Origin: Pseudomonadota bacterium
Lineage (GTDB): Bacteria > Desulfobacterota > Anaeroferrophillalia > Anaeroferrophillales > Tharpellaceae
Direction: 5' to 3'
DNA length: 63,583 bases
NCBI GenBank assembly: GCA_011049115.1
Contig: DSCM01000080.1
Location: 1-63,583 of the forward strand
A program made the translations under genes and the position numbers. The notes beneath the pieces were generated by a model that was given only the letters and a program-made list of their open reading frames with translations, did no database searches and had not been told where the DNA came from. Positions 27,421 through 36,338 of this stretch are shown in pieces; positions within the stretch are counted from its first letter, which is position 1; every line of letters begins with the position of its first letter.

Positions 27421-27977
27421 TCCCGCCACCCGGCGGCTCCTTTGCGAAAAATAGCCAGCGCCTTGTTTTTTTCGAGAATTATGCGGCACTCCGAGATCGA
27501 CAACTCCGGAATCCGGGCAATGATATCGTTGATCAGCTCGACCATACCCTGATAATGCGGTCGGTCCCGCCAGTAGCCCGCAGCCCAGTCTTCAATGATA
27601 TAATAGCCACCGGTCGCCACCTCGGGAAAAAGGACGCGAAAACAATGTTCGGTTTCCCGACGGGCATGGCTGCCGTCATCGATCACAATATCAAAAGGCC
27701 CGAACTGCCGCGCCACCCTCTCCAGAGCCGGGCCGTCATTCTGATCGCACTGAATCACCTTAACCCGCTGCGAGAACGATGAGGTCTGGGGTAAATTCAG
27801 ATCAAGCCCGACGATCGAGGTCTCCGGATGTTGAAAATAGTCATCCCAATAATGCAGGGAACCACCTTCGAGAACCCCGATTTCAAGCAGACTGAGTTGA
27901 CGATACTGCAAAGGGCTGAAGAGGGTTTTATAGTTCTCCAGCAAACCATTGGCTATTTTATCGGTATTGTAGTCCAT
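27417..27977 (-). CDS. Small class I methyltransferase-like protein
   Basis: A 186-residue Rossmann protein with LSLLEIGVLEGGSLHYWDDY, IVGLDLNLPQ, and FDIVIDDGSHARRETEHCF, the motif I/II/IV pattern shared by sugar methyltransferases such as those of macrolide and demosamine pathways. It starts 3 nt after the CmcI-like gene ends and overlaps the next methyltransferase gene by 4 nt, so the three are probably made together. Confidence 0.7.
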   Translation of the reverse strand: MDYNTDKIANGLLENYKTLFSPLQYRQLSLLEIGVLEGGSLHYWDDYFQHPETSIVGLDLNLPQTSSFSQRVKVIQCDQNDGPALERVARQFGPFDIVIDDGSHARRETEHCFRVLFPEVATGGYYIIEDWAAGYWRDRPHYQGMVELINDIIARIPELSISECRIILEKNKALAIFRKGAAGWRE

Positions 27978-27980
27978 TTT

Positions 27981-28670
27981 CTAATCAGCAATTTTTTTCA
28001 GGTAACCACAGGGATTGTAAGTCAGCAGATAGCGTTCACAATCGCGATCGATGATAAAACGCTTATCTTCGGAAAGAAAATCTCGGACGGCGGGTAAAGG
28101 TCCGGGCCCTCCCAGGGTTGAACCGAGCCGGGAGTCTTCGGAAAAAAGATCGACCACTCCGTCTTCGACAATAAAATACGAATCCCTGGAAACCAAATCG
28201 GCATAGATTCTGAGATCCGCCAGCACCATCTCATAACTGTGATCGGCGTCATGAACAAGCATGACCGTCTGACCGGCGGCGGCTTGTCGCAAGCGGGCGA
28301 TTACCATCGGATCCTGCGTTGAGCCGGTCAGGGTCGAAATTCTGTGATGCTCGGCCATGAATGAGGAATGATCGAGATCCACCGAAATCACCCGACCATG
28401 GCCGAGCTGGTCCAGAAGATGGGCCAGATAAAGGGTGCTGCCACCCTTGAAGGAGCCCATTTCAATAATCAAATCCGGCCGCAGGGAGACAATCAATTCC
28501 TGGTAAATCCAGAGATCAAGCACGTTTTTCAGGATCGGAACCCCCATCCAGCTGACCTTGTCGAAAACCACCTTCCTCTGATGATACTCAAGCCATCCGG
28601 CCAGATTCGTGCGGTTTAACCAGCTGTATTCCACATCGACAACTTCTGTTTCCTGTAAATTTCTGTTCAT
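27981..28670 (-). CDS. Cephalosporin hydroxylase (CmcI) family protein
   Basis: A 229-residue member of the CmcI family: LWIYQELIVSLRPDLIIEMG, SFKGGSTLYLAHLL, VISVDLDHSS, VMLVHDADHSYEMVLADL and YFIVEDG. CmcI takes part in methoxylation of cephalosporins; relatives are frequent in O-antigen and rhamnan loci, where they are thought to act as SAM-dependent methyltransferases. ATGA overlap with the Wzt gene ties it to export. Confidence 0.82.
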   Translation of the reverse strand: MNRNLQETEVVDVEYSWLNRTNLAGWLEYHQRKVVFDKVSWMGVPILKNVLDLWIYQELIVSLRPDLIIEMGSFKGGSTLYLAHLLDQLGHGRVISVDLDHSSFMAEHHRISTLTGSTQDPMVIARLRQAAAGQTVMLVHDADHSYEMVLADLRIYADLVSRDSYFIVEDGVVDLFSEDSRLGSTLGGPGPLPAVRDFLSEDKRFIIDRDCERYLLTYNPCGYLKKIAD

Positions 28671-29998
28671 ACTTTACCATTACTAATAAGACTGATTCCG
28701 GCATCCAGCAGTCTAACGCCCATAGTGGCTTGCTCAACCTCAACCAGACCGAATTGATATTTACACAAACGCAGAACATCAACGATTATAACATCATGAA
28801 TCCAGTGATGCATGACATGCATCTCCTGATCACCCTCGGCGATGGCAATTGAGATGGCATAACTATCCGAAGAGATCGAGGGCCAGATAAATTCAAAGTT
28901 CACGAGATAACTTTCGTTGGGTCGAAGCGGCGGCAATTCAGTATTAAGACTGATATTATTGAAACCGAAAATCTCAATGCCGAGCTTGTTTTTCACGAGA
29001 AAACCGACTATCGGCTTTTTGATTTCGCTTTTTGACTCCAGCCAGACATGGAAAGTGACGTTTTCCCCGCCGTACACCGCTTCAACCTTCCCGCGCTCCT
29101 GAGAGAACAGAGCCACCTGGCTGATGGTGACCTCCCCCGTGCCGAAAGATGTGGCTCCCACCTCGGTTTTATCGAACGCGACCGCCGCGCCCCCACCCCC
29201 AGCCTGGTCGCCCGCGACAACCACCGGAATGGGGGTTTCCAAAGCCACCGGCTCCGCCGGCCCGCCTTCGTAAAAGGCTTGAGTATATTTGTCAACGATT
29301 TTCTTCGGCCCCCCGATTTCCACCAGCCGGCCGTCATGCAGCCAAACCACCTGATCGCATAAGGTAAGAACCGCGTTCATATCGTGAGTTACCAGCAGCA
29401 TCGTACTGCGGTCTTTGAATGACTTGATTTTTTTCATGCATTTATGCTGAAAACGGGCATCGCCGACGGCCAGGGCCTCATCAATCACCAGAATATCGGG
29501 AGAGACATGAACGGCCACCGCAAAAGCCAGCCGCATCAACATGCCGCTGGAATAATTTTTCACAGGTTGATCGATGAATTCGCCGATTTCCGCAAACGCC
29601 TCGATCTCGGGAAAAAGCTCTTCCATTTCCGCGCGGCCGACCTCGGCCAAAGCACCGGAAAAAAACACATTCTGCCGACCGGTATATTCCGGATTAAAAC
29701 CTGAGCCCAGTTCCAGTAAGGCCGCAATCCTGCCATTAACCGTACAAGTACCGCGACTGGGCTGAATGACACCGCAAACGATCTTAAGCAGGGTTGACTT
29801 ACCACTGCCGTTAAGACCGATGACCCCCCAGGTCTGCCCTTGGGGAACCATCAGATCAACGCCTTTCAAGGCCTGGAAATCATCATAATATCTTCGTTTG
29901 CGCGGGTCGAAAGCCTCTTTAAAACGAGCCAGCGGCGATTGATAAAGACGATAACTCTTTTCAATGCCCTGCATGGAGATGGCATAATCAGGCAACAT
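28667..29998 (-). CDS. wzt: Polysaccharide ABC exporter ATPase with C-terminal binding domain (Wzt)
   Basis: A 443-residue ABC ATPase. The nucleotide-binding domain (about 1-235) shows Walker A GLNGSGKSTLL (about residue 60), the signature YSSGM, Walker B ILVIDEALAVGD and the switch VTHD. Residues about 270-430 form an immunoglobulin-like Wzt_C domain (VTFHVWLESKSEIKKPIVGF; YLVNFEFIWPS). In E. coli O8/O9a this domain binds the modified non-reducing end of the finished O-polysaccharide. Its presence here, beside methyltransferase genes, points to a capped polymer. Its ATG overlaps the stop of the upstream gene by one base. Confidence 0.92.
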   Translation of the reverse strand: MLPDYAISMQGIEKSYRLYQSPLARFKEAFDPRKRRYYDDFQALKGVDLMVPQGQTWGVIGLNGSGKSTLLKIVCGVIQPSRGTCTVNGRIAALLELGSGFNPEYTGRQNVFFSGALAEVGRAEMEELFPEIEAFAEIGEFIDQPVKNYSSGMLMRLAFAVAVHVSPDILVIDEALAVGDARFQHKCMKKIKSFKDRSTMLLVTHDMNAVLTLCDQVVWLHDGRLVEIGGPKKIVDKYTQAFYEGGPAEPVALETPIPVVVAGDQAGGGGAAVAFDKTEVGATSFGTGEVTISQVALFSQERGKVEAVYGGENVTFHVWLESKSEIKKPIVGFLVKNKLGIEIFGFNNISLNTELPPLRPNESYLVNFEFIWPSISSDSYAISIAIAEGDQEMHVMHHWIHDVIIVDVLRLCKYQFGLVEVEQATMGVRLLDAGISLISNGKV

Positions 29999-30642
29999 CA
30001 GCTATTTTTCCCTGACATTTCCGCTTTGGCGGCCAGAGGAAACAGAACCCCCCAATGATAATAACACAGCTCCCGTAAACGCCGCCGTCGGTTTTTCCGT
30101 CCTTGCCTGGCGATAACCACGCTATCCTGCCAGCTGTTACTGTCGTCCCCCCAGTCGCTTCGGGGTTCACCGGTATAAACATCGAGCATTTCCAGGCCCG
30201 CGTATTGCACCAGGGCCCGCATACCATCCTTGTAAAAACGCCAGCAATCAACCGGAAAACGATGCTCCGGGCCGCCGGATGGAGCAATCAGACAACACAG
30301 ACCGGCGGGCTTCAGAACCCGGCTTAACTCAAGGATCGTGAGCCAGAAAAATTCAATATGCTCAAAGGCCTGCCCTGAAACGAAAACATCCACCGAATCG
30401 CTGGTAAGCTCACGCCAGCGATAGGGGTTGGCCAGAACCAAATCGACATTCGGCCCCGGACTGACATCGATGCCCAGATAACGCCAGGGCTTGTGGTCGA
30501 AAAGTACGCGATAGGAACCGTTGACATCATAACTGCCCAGATCGGCGACCAACAATTGCCGCCCTTGCTCTTGAGCCAGAAATTGATCACGAAAACGGGT
30601 CATGTACAAGAATGAACTTTGGTGCATCGGTTTATAATACAT
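29998..30642 (-). CDS. SAM-dependent methyltransferase (class I, Methyltransf_11-like)
   Basis: About 214 residues from the ATG at 30642, which overlaps the permease gene by 11 nt; the ATG at 30627 is an alternative. Motifs are VADLGSYDVNGSYR (SAM loop), YLGIDVSPGPNVDLVL, DSVDVFVSGQAFEHIEFFW, and LKPAGLCCLIAPSGG. It lies between the wzm and wzt genes, an unusual place that argues for a role in finishing or capping the exported polymer. Confidence 0.8.
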   Translation of the reverse strand: MYYKPMHQSSFLYMTRFRDQFLAQEQGRQLLVADLGSYDVNGSYRVLFDHKPWRYLGIDVSPGPNVDLVLANPYRWRELTSDSVDVFVSGQAFEHIEFFWLTILELSRVLKPAGLCCLIAPSGGPEHRFPVDCWRFYKDGMRALVQYAGLEMLDVYTGEPRSDWGDDSNSWQDSVVIARQGRKNRRRRLRELCYYHWGVLFPLAAKAEMSGKNS

Positions 30643-31432
30643 CCGCAAAATGCGGTCGCAGGCGACGAAAAACCAAGGCCCCGACCAAAAGAAAAACGCC
30701 GGCCACAGCCCAGAAATAAAGCCCCCAGCGCCAATTATGCCAGAAGGGCACACCGTAAATAATCGAGTTCCGGTAACCCTGGACAATGTAGTAAATAGGA
30801 TTTAATTTAAGCAGGCTCTGTACGGCGGAAGGCATGATATTGATATCCCAGAAGATGGGCGTCCCCCAAAAACCGATCTGCAGACAAAGCTGCACCAGCT
30901 GTCCGGTATCTCGAAAAAAAACATTGATCGAAGCCGTCAGCCAGCTCAAGCCCAGCACCAGAATAACCATGGCGACATAATAATAGACTATCTGCAGGAT
31001 CCAGAAAGTCACGGAAATCTTATACCCCCAGAGTAAAACCAGCAACAGAAGCAGAAAAACGGCATGACTGACCAGGGCCGCCCCGATTGTCGCCACCGGC
31101 AGAATCGAGGTTGGGAAACGCACCTTTTTGACCAGATGCGGATTCGCCGCCACAATTCCGGTGGCCCGGCCCCAGATTTCCGAGAAATTGAACCAGGCCG
31201 CCATGCCGGCCGTCAACCAGATGACAAAAGGAATATCGTTCAACGGACGGGCTTTCAGGCCGTAACCGAAAACAAACCAGAAAATCAGAATCAAAGCCAG
31301 AGGGTTGATAATTGTCCAGACAAAACCCAGCCGGGAACCAATATACTGAGCCGCCACTTCCCGTTTGACCAACTCCCAAATCAGATAGCGACGCTGCCAT
31401 ATAAGCAGAAAAAAATCAAGGACAAGCCGCAA
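30632..31432 (-). CDS. wzm: Polysaccharide ABC exporter permease (Wzm)
   Basis: A 266-residue ABC-2 permease with six predicted membrane helices. It opens with the amphipathic LIWELVKREVAAQYIGSRLG typical of Wzm/TagG, and has KVRFPTSILPVATIGAALVS and GFWGTPIFWDINIMP later. It forms the membrane channel for lipid-linked polysaccharide with Wzt. It starts 1 nt after the U32 gene stops. Confidence 0.92.
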   Translation of the reverse strand: MRLVLDFFLLIWQRRYLIWELVKREVAAQYIGSRLGFVWTIINPLALILIFWFVFGYGLKARPLNDIPFVIWLTAGMAAWFNFSEIWGRATGIVAANPHLVKKVRFPTSILPVATIGAALVSHAVFLLLLLVLLWGYKISVTFWILQIVYYYVAMVILVLGLSWLTASINVFFRDTGQLVQLCLQIGFWGTPIFWDINIMPSAVQSLLKLNPIYYIVQGYRNSIIYGVPFWHNWRWGLYFWAVAGVFLLVGALVFRRLRPHFADVL

Positions 31433-31433
31433 A

Positions 31434-32705
31434 TCAGGCCCTCACCAATGGCTCCGGGGTTGTCGTCTGGCGCAGAATCTGCAGGGGCGCCAGACGCCCC
31501 CGGCAGCGCGCCGACGCTGTGGTTCCAGAATGCACCTCGGCCAGAACTTCCCCGCATTCATTTCGCAATTCCAGTACCATAACTGAAAAAATATCCATCT
31601 TCGGGGCCAGCACCTCGAAACTTTCGCCACAACGCAGGCGGTCCTTGATACTCAATCGTACCCAAGAAGAATCCGCCGCCGCATCGTAATCAATCAGCTC
31701 GATCACCAAGGCGCAAAAGCGATAGCTACGCAGATAGGCTGAATCGGATAGGTACTGCAGCGTCAGCAAACGGTTTCGGTCTGCGTCAATAAAACCCTCA
31801 CTATAGCGTCGATGACTGACTCTGGTCAATTCATTTTTCCACACCTCAAGCTGATCCGCCGGAAAAGACCGGCCCGGAAAAGCTTTGAGATAATCAAGGG
31901 CCTGTCTGTATACCCGAGTAACCGCCGCAACATAATAAGCACTTTTCATGCGTCCCTCGATTTTCAGGGAATGCACCCCGGCGGCCTGTAACTCGGGCAG
32001 CCGGGCAATCAGGCAAAGATCACGGGCATTAAAAAGATATGTGCCCCGCTGATCTTCTTCCAGAGGCATCAGCTCACCGGGACGCTTTTCTTCCTGGATA
32101 AAATATTTCCAGCGACAGGGCTGAGCGCAATCGCCCCGATTGGCATGGCGCCCGGTCAGGACACTGCTCAGCAGACAGCGCCCTGAATAGGCCATGCACA
32201 TGGCCCCGTGAACAAAAACCTCACACTCGAGACCGTGGACCTCGGCCACCACGGCGGCGATCTCGTCCAGGGAGAGTTCACGGGCCAGGTTAACCCGACT
32301 GACTCCGTTTTTCCGCCAGAAAGCGGCGCTCAGATAATTAACCGTATTAGCCTGGGTGGAAAGATGCAGGGGGACCCCGGGAAGTTTTTCCCGACATAAA
32401 AAAAGAACCCCCGGATCACCGACAATCAAGGCGTCCGGGGGACAAGAACGCAGGCCATCGAGATAAACAGCCAGATTTTTAAAATCGGAATTAGACGGAA
32501 GAAAATTGACGGTCAGATAGGCCTTGACTCCGCGGACGTGACAGAAACCTATCGCGTCCGCGGTTTCGGCCAAAGAAAAGCCTCCGGCTCGCCGCCGCAG
32601 GCTGAAAAAAGGACTGCCGAAATAAACCGCATCGGCTCCATAGGCAACCGCGACCTCCAGCTTTTCCCGATTACCGGCCGGAACCAGCAGCTCAATTTTC
32701 GCCAT
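31434..32705 (-). CDS. U32 family protein, TrhP/YegQ-like tRNA hydroxylation factor
   Basis: About 423 residues from the ATG at 32705; an in-frame ATG at 32726 is possible. Family signatures are IELLVPAGNREKLEVAVAYG, DAVYFGS, LSTQANTVN, FVHGAMCMAYSGRCLLSS and NRGDCAQPCRWKY with the metal-binding cysteines, then LKIEGRMKS. Despite the old name peptidase U32, bacterial members of this subfamily act in 5-hydroxyuridine formation at tRNA position 34 (TrhP). Its start overlaps the GntR gene by 14 nt, and wzm follows after 1 nt, so a housekeeping tRNA gene heads the glycan directon. Confidence 0.85.
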   Translation of the reverse strand: MAKIELLVPAGNREKLEVAVAYGADAVYFGSPFFSLRRRAGGFSLAETADAIGFCHVRGVKAYLTVNFLPSNSDFKNLAVYLDGLRSCPPDALIVGDPGVLFLCREKLPGVPLHLSTQANTVNYLSAAFWRKNGVSRVNLARELSLDEIAAVVAEVHGLECEVFVHGAMCMAYSGRCLLSSVLTGRHANRGDCAQPCRWKYFIQEEKRPGELMPLEEDQRGTYLFNARDLCLIARLPELQAAGVHSLKIEGRMKSAYYVAAVTRVYRQALDYLKAFPGRSFPADQLEVWKNELTRVSHRRYSEGFIDADRNRLLTLQYLSDSAYLRSYRFCALVIELIDYDAAADSSWVRLSIKDRLRCGESFEVLAPKMDIFSVMVLELRNECGEVLAEVHSGTTASARCRGRLAPLQILRQTTTPEPLVRA

Positions 32706-33387
32706 GCTCCCGATTACCGGTTCCATGACGTTTCAGGTTTTCGGCAATATGCAGAATATTGCGCTCGACGATTTCACGGACCTTGACTGAATCACGTTTT
32801 TCAAAGGCTTTGATCAAGCTGGCATGGGTCTTGGAACAGGCCACAAAAATATCGGGTTGGTCGTTAAAAATTTTCTCCAGACGGCGAATATGAAACCCCA
32901 TATGCTGAATCAGGGAAAAAAGTTTACGATTAACGGTACGCGCCAAAAAAATCTGGTGGAAATCATCATGAATGCGAAGGTAATGGGTAAAATCTCCGCA
33001 TTCAATCGCGGCCATCTCCTCTTCATTCAGCTTTTTGAGCTTATTGAGATCCCGCTCCGTCAACGCCCCGACCACCCCGGACGCCGCAAAACCCTCAAGA
33101 CAGGCCTTGATCTGAAAATATTCATAAAGATCTTCCAGGGAAAACTCGCTGACGATGGTGCCCCGCCGTGGAATGATGGAGACAAAACCTTCGCTTTCCA
33201 GCATGCGGATGGCCTCCCGGATCGGCGTCCGGCTGATATGTAATTCGTCCGCCAGTTTGGCTTCAGAAATTTTTTCCCCCGGTTTCAGTTTCCCAACAAT
33301 AATCGCCTCCCGCACAAAATTGGCAATTTTATCGGGTAAAGGCTGATGCTCCGCGATACTGCTTTCCAATGTATTAATTTTCATCAC
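32692..33387 (-). CDS. GntR-family transcriptional regulator, FadR subfamily
   Basis: A 231-residue regulator. The winged helix-turn-helix (about 15-75) shows LADELHISRTPIREAIRMLE and IPRRGTIVSEF. The FCD effector domain (about 85-215) keeps metal-binding positions (RIHDDFHQIF, and SKTHASLIKAF). The ATG is preceded by GAGGTGA. It is about half identical by eye to the next regulator upstream, so the two are probably duplicates. Targets and ligand (often a carboxylic acid) are unknown. Confidence 0.88.
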   Translation of the reverse strand: MMKINTLESSIAEHQPLPDKIANFVREAIIVGKLKPGEKISEAKLADELHISRTPIREAIRMLESEGFVSIIPRRGTIVSEFSLEDLYEYFQIKACLEGFAASGVVGALTERDLNKLKKLNEEEMAAIECGDFTHYLRIHDDFHQIFLARTVNRKLFSLIQHMGFHIRRLEKIFNDQPDIFVACSKTHASLIKAFEKRDSVKVREIVERNILHIAENLKRHGTGNREHGEN

Positions 33388-33461
33388 TCACCTCAACGAC
33401 TCACCCTTCGACAACTTACCCGTTAACAACATATTTAAACATCTGAAAAAAATTCAAGCGG

Positions 33462-34142
33462 TTATTTAGGCTTGCTGTAGCCGGCGGCAAACTCTTTCAG
33501 CAGCACTTCAAGCCCCAGCTGCGCATTGATCTTCATACAGGCCTCGGCCTGGACTCCGTCACGCTCTCGTATGGCCTTGACGATGGCCTCATGTTCACGC
33601 ATGATATCCTCGACATGAACCAGGGAGGCCACGTAAAAACGAAAACGCAGAAACTGCCGGACCAGGCCACCGACCACCTGCTGAATCCGGCGATTGCCGC
33701 ATGATTCCAGAATTAACTCATGAAAAGCATTATGGGCCTTGGTCATTCCGGAAACATCCTGGCGTTCGGCGCAATCCCTGATCTCGGCATTGAACTGCTC
33801 TAGGCGACTGATATCCTTATCTGACATGCGCTCAACCGCACGCCGGGCGGCATAACCTTCCAGAATGCCCTTGATCTCGTAAAAATCCCTGATGTCCTTC
33901 TCTTCAATATCGGAAACGATCGCCCCCTTGCGGGGAATGATCGTTAAAAAGCCTTCCGATTCAAGTTGCCTGAAAGCTTCACGAATCGGAGTTCGACTGA
34001 TGCCGAAACGCTCGGCCACCTCAAGTTCGGTTATGCGCTCGCCCGGCCTGATTTTTTGCCGGATGATCGCCTCCCGCAAAACCTCAACGATTTTCTCGCG
34101 CAGGGTTTTATGCCCCGAAATTACGGACGAGATACTTTTCAT
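33462..34142 (-). CDS. GntR-family transcriptional regulator, FadR subfamily
   Basis: A 226-residue paralogue of the adjacent regulator: wHTH with VAERFGISRTPIREAFRQLE and IPRKGAIVSDI, then an FCD domain (AHNAFHELILESCGN; MREHEAIVKAI). It is transcribed towards the other regulator and divergently from the FapA/stator genes. A palindrome over its likely promoter (34243-34255) suggests autoregulation. No clear ribosome-binding site precedes the ATG. Confidence 0.88.
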   Translation of the reverse strand: MKSISSVISGHKTLREKIVEVLREAIIRQKIRPGERITELEVAERFGISRTPIREAFRQLESEGFLTIIPRKGAIVSDIEEKDIRDFYEIKGILEGYAARRAVERMSDKDISRLEQFNAEIRDCAERQDVSGMTKAHNAFHELILESCGNRRIQQVVGGLVRQFLRFRFYVASLVHVEDIMREHEAIVKAIRERDGVQAEACMKINAQLGLEVLLKEFAAGYSKPK

Positions 34143-34241
34143 ACAAAACCGAAAAAAACTATGGATAAAATCTCAGAAATATGGGATATCTGCGAAAGAT
34201 AGGCTGTTTATATCAATCGTCTTTAAAAAATCCGGACCCTA

Positions 34242-34268
34242 AGTATATAGTATACAATAAAAAGTCAA
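34242..34268 (-). promoter_or_regulatory. Promoter with GTATA-TAG-TATAC dyad upstream of GntR gene
   Basis: On the minus strand TTGACT (34263-34268) and TATACT (34242-34247) are separated by 15 nt, slightly short. The perfect dyad GTATATAGTATAC (34243-34255) lies over the spacer and -10 box. FadR-type regulators bind short palindromes such as TGGTATACCA, so this is a natural operator candidate for the adjacent regulator. Confidence 0.4.
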
Positions 34269-34275
34269 GAAATTT

Positions 34276-35454
34276 ATGCCCTACCGAGTAACCTTGCTCT
34301 TCGGCAAAGCGTCGGAGGAACAATCCGATCAAGGTGCGGCGGTGAACCATTATCGACCACATGGCATCAGTCGGGTTGAAACCGGTCAGATTCTGGCCCG
34401 GCTTGAGCCCCTGCCGGGATCTTCGGAAACCTCAGACATGCCCACCGGGGTTGATTTTTTTTCGATAAAAGACCAAACCGTTATCGAAAATCCGACAATT
34501 GAACTCCGTGAAGATGGACCGCTGACTTACGTCGTCAGCCGAGGCACCGGCTTTGCGGCTCTGAGCGGCGAAAAGATCGTGGTTTCTCCCTTCCTGACCA
34601 TCCCCGGCGATATTAATTTTCACACCGGCAACCTGATCTGCCCCGGAGATCTGGTGATTGAGGGCTCCATCATGAGCGGCTTTAAGGTCACGGCTGAAAA
34701 TCTGACCGTTTACGGCAGCATTGAAAACGCGACCGTCAAGGCCCGGGGCAACCTGATCTGCCGGGGCGGAATCGTCGGCTGCCAAGATCAACCGTTACTC
34801 TGTGGCGCCAACCTCTGGTGTAAATATCTTGAAAACTCCACGATTGAAGTAAAAAACAATATTTTTATCGCCCGCTCAAGTCTGCACAGCAACATGAAAG
34901 CCGGAGGCGATATCGTTCTTTGTCAGAACTCGGCGATCCTGGTCGGGGGCCAATGTGAAGCCGGCAGATCCATTTATTGCGGCGTTTCCGGAGCCAAATG
35001 GGAAACCCCGACAGAACTCATCCTGGGTCGGGAACCTTTTCTTGCAAAAAGAGCTCACCTTATCCAACATAAACTGCACAAACTGGAAAAGGAACTGCAA
35101 GAGCTAAATCAACGTATCGAGCAAATCAACCTGTTTATGCAGCTTGATGCCCCCGCGGCCGATGAGCAGCCCCGGCAACTGCAAGAGGAAAGAGAACTAC
35201 TTGAAAACAAAAGGAAATTCATCGAAAACAAACAACGAACCATAACTTTTCAGCTTCAGGATCTGCAAAGGAAAATCAAGGCTTACGAACAGCTTCATGA
35301 TAACAGCGCGCTTACGGTAACCAATCAGGTTTTCAGAGGCGTCAATCTTACCATTAAGGAATGCCGGTACCATGTCGAAGCTGAAACCAAGGCGGCAACC
35401 TATCGGGAAAAAAGAGGTATAATCGTAAACTCCGCCCTTAACGGCACAGATTAA
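34276..35454 (+). CDS. FapA-family (DUF342) polymer-like beta-helix protein
   Basis: A 392-residue protein of the FapA (flagellar assembly protein A, DUF342) family. Residues about 80-250 are a right-handed beta-helix: GDINFHTGNLICPGDLVIEG, GSIENATVKARGNLICRGGI, MKAGGDIVLCQNSAIL. Residues about 265-345 form a long coiled coil (KLHKLEKELQELNQRIEQIN). In other bacteria FapA proteins affect flagellar number and polar placement. It lies 56 nt before motA on the same strand, which supports a flagellar role. The start is chosen by frame; no strong ribosome-binding site is seen. Confidence 0.8.
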   Translation: MPYRVTLLFGKASEEQSDQGAAVNHYRPHGISRVETGQILARLEPLPGSSETSDMPTGVDFFSIKDQTVIENPTIELREDGPLTYVVSRGTGFAALSGEKIVVSPFLTIPGDINFHTGNLICPGDLVIEGSIMSGFKVTAENLTVYGSIENATVKARGNLICRGGIVGCQDQPLLCGANLWCKYLENSTIEVKNNIFIARSSLHSNMKAGGDIVLCQNSAILVGGQCEAGRSIYCGVSGAKWETPTELILGREPFLAKRAHLIQHKLHKLEKELQELNQRIEQINLFMQLDAPAADEQPRQLQEERELLENKRKFIENKQRTITFQLQDLQRKIKAYEQLHDNSALTVTNQVFRGVNLTIKECRYHVEAETKAATYREKRGIIVNSALNGTD

Positions 35455-35510
35455 CCCCTTAAAATTCAGGTTGCCTGAAATAGACGACCTGTAAATGAAA
35501 TGATTAAATC

Positions 35511-36269
35511 ATGGATATAGCTACCATTCTGGGTATACTTTCTGGTTTTGGGTTGGTCCTCGGCGCGATTATGATGGGCAGCGGACTGAGAACCTTTATC
35601 GACATTCCTTCCGTGTTGATTGTTCTCGGCGGCTCTATCGCCGCCCTACTTATCGCTTTCCCCCTGAATACGGTTATCGGTTCCATCAAGATTGCCTTGA
35701 AAGCTTTTTTCAGTCCCAAGCAATCACCAGAGGCGGTTATTGAGCGGGTGGTTGAACTTGCCATCAAGGCCCGCAAAGAAAGCATTATCGCCCTGGAAAA
35801 AGAAGAAATCGATGATCCTTTTCTGGCCAAGGGGGTGCGCCTGGTGGTCGATGGTACAGCCCCCAGTCTGGTCAGCTCGATTCTACGCACCGAAATCGGT
35901 TTCATGAAACAACGCCATTTTTCCGGCCAAGCGGTCTTTAAATTTCTGGGGGCCATGGGTCCGGCCTACGGCATGATCGGCACCTTGATCGGGCTGGTGC
36001 AGATGCTGCAGAGTCTGGATGATCCCAGTTCAATCGGACCGGCAATGGCAGTTGCTTTGCTGACAACCTTCTACGGCGCCTTGCTGGCCAATATCATTGC
36101 TTTGCCGATTGCGGAAAAACTGGCCGGCAAATCCGGAGATGAAGTATTGATGATGGAAGTCACCATTCAGGGGGTCATGGCGATTCTTGAGGGCGACAAT
36201 CCGATCGTGGTGCGCAGTAAACTTGAGGCTTTTCTGTCCCCGAGCCAGCGCCAACCGCTTGACAATTAA
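35511..36269 (+). CDS. motA: Flagellar motor stator protein MotA/PomA
   Basis: A 252-residue polytopic stator subunit. It starts MDIATILGILSGFGLVLGAI as in PomA, with FIDIPSVLIVLGGSIAALLI in helix 2. The cytoplasmic loop contains charged residues contacting FliG (RVVELAIKARKESIIALEKE). The conserved MGPAYGMIGTLIGLVQML segment forms helix 3, and TTFYGALLANIIALPIAEKL forms helix 4. It pairs with MotB 69 nt downstream to make the ion channel that drives rotation. Confidence 0.93.
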   Translation: MDIATILGILSGFGLVLGAIMMGSGLRTFIDIPSVLIVLGGSIAALLIAFPLNTVIGSIKIALKAFFSPKQSPEAVIERVVELAIKARKESIIALEKEEIDDPFLAKGVRLVVDGTAPSLVSSILRTEIGFMKQRHFSGQAVFKFLGAMGPAYGMIGTLIGLVQMLQSLDDPSSIGPAMAVALLTTFYGALLANIIALPIAEKLAGKSGDEVLMMEVTIQGVMAILEGDNPIVVRSKLEAFLSPSQRQPLDN

Positions 36270-36338
36270 AAAACGTAACCTTCGAGTACCCAACTAAAAC
36301 GCTGGTTACTTTCACATCGATGACCGGAAAAGATCGTT

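Noticed and set aside
31434-32705. Annotation of the U32 protein as a collagenase-like protease
   Set aside because: The sequence fits the TrhP/YegQ-type subfamily with metal-binding cysteines, which acts in tRNA hydroxylation; the protease label is historical.
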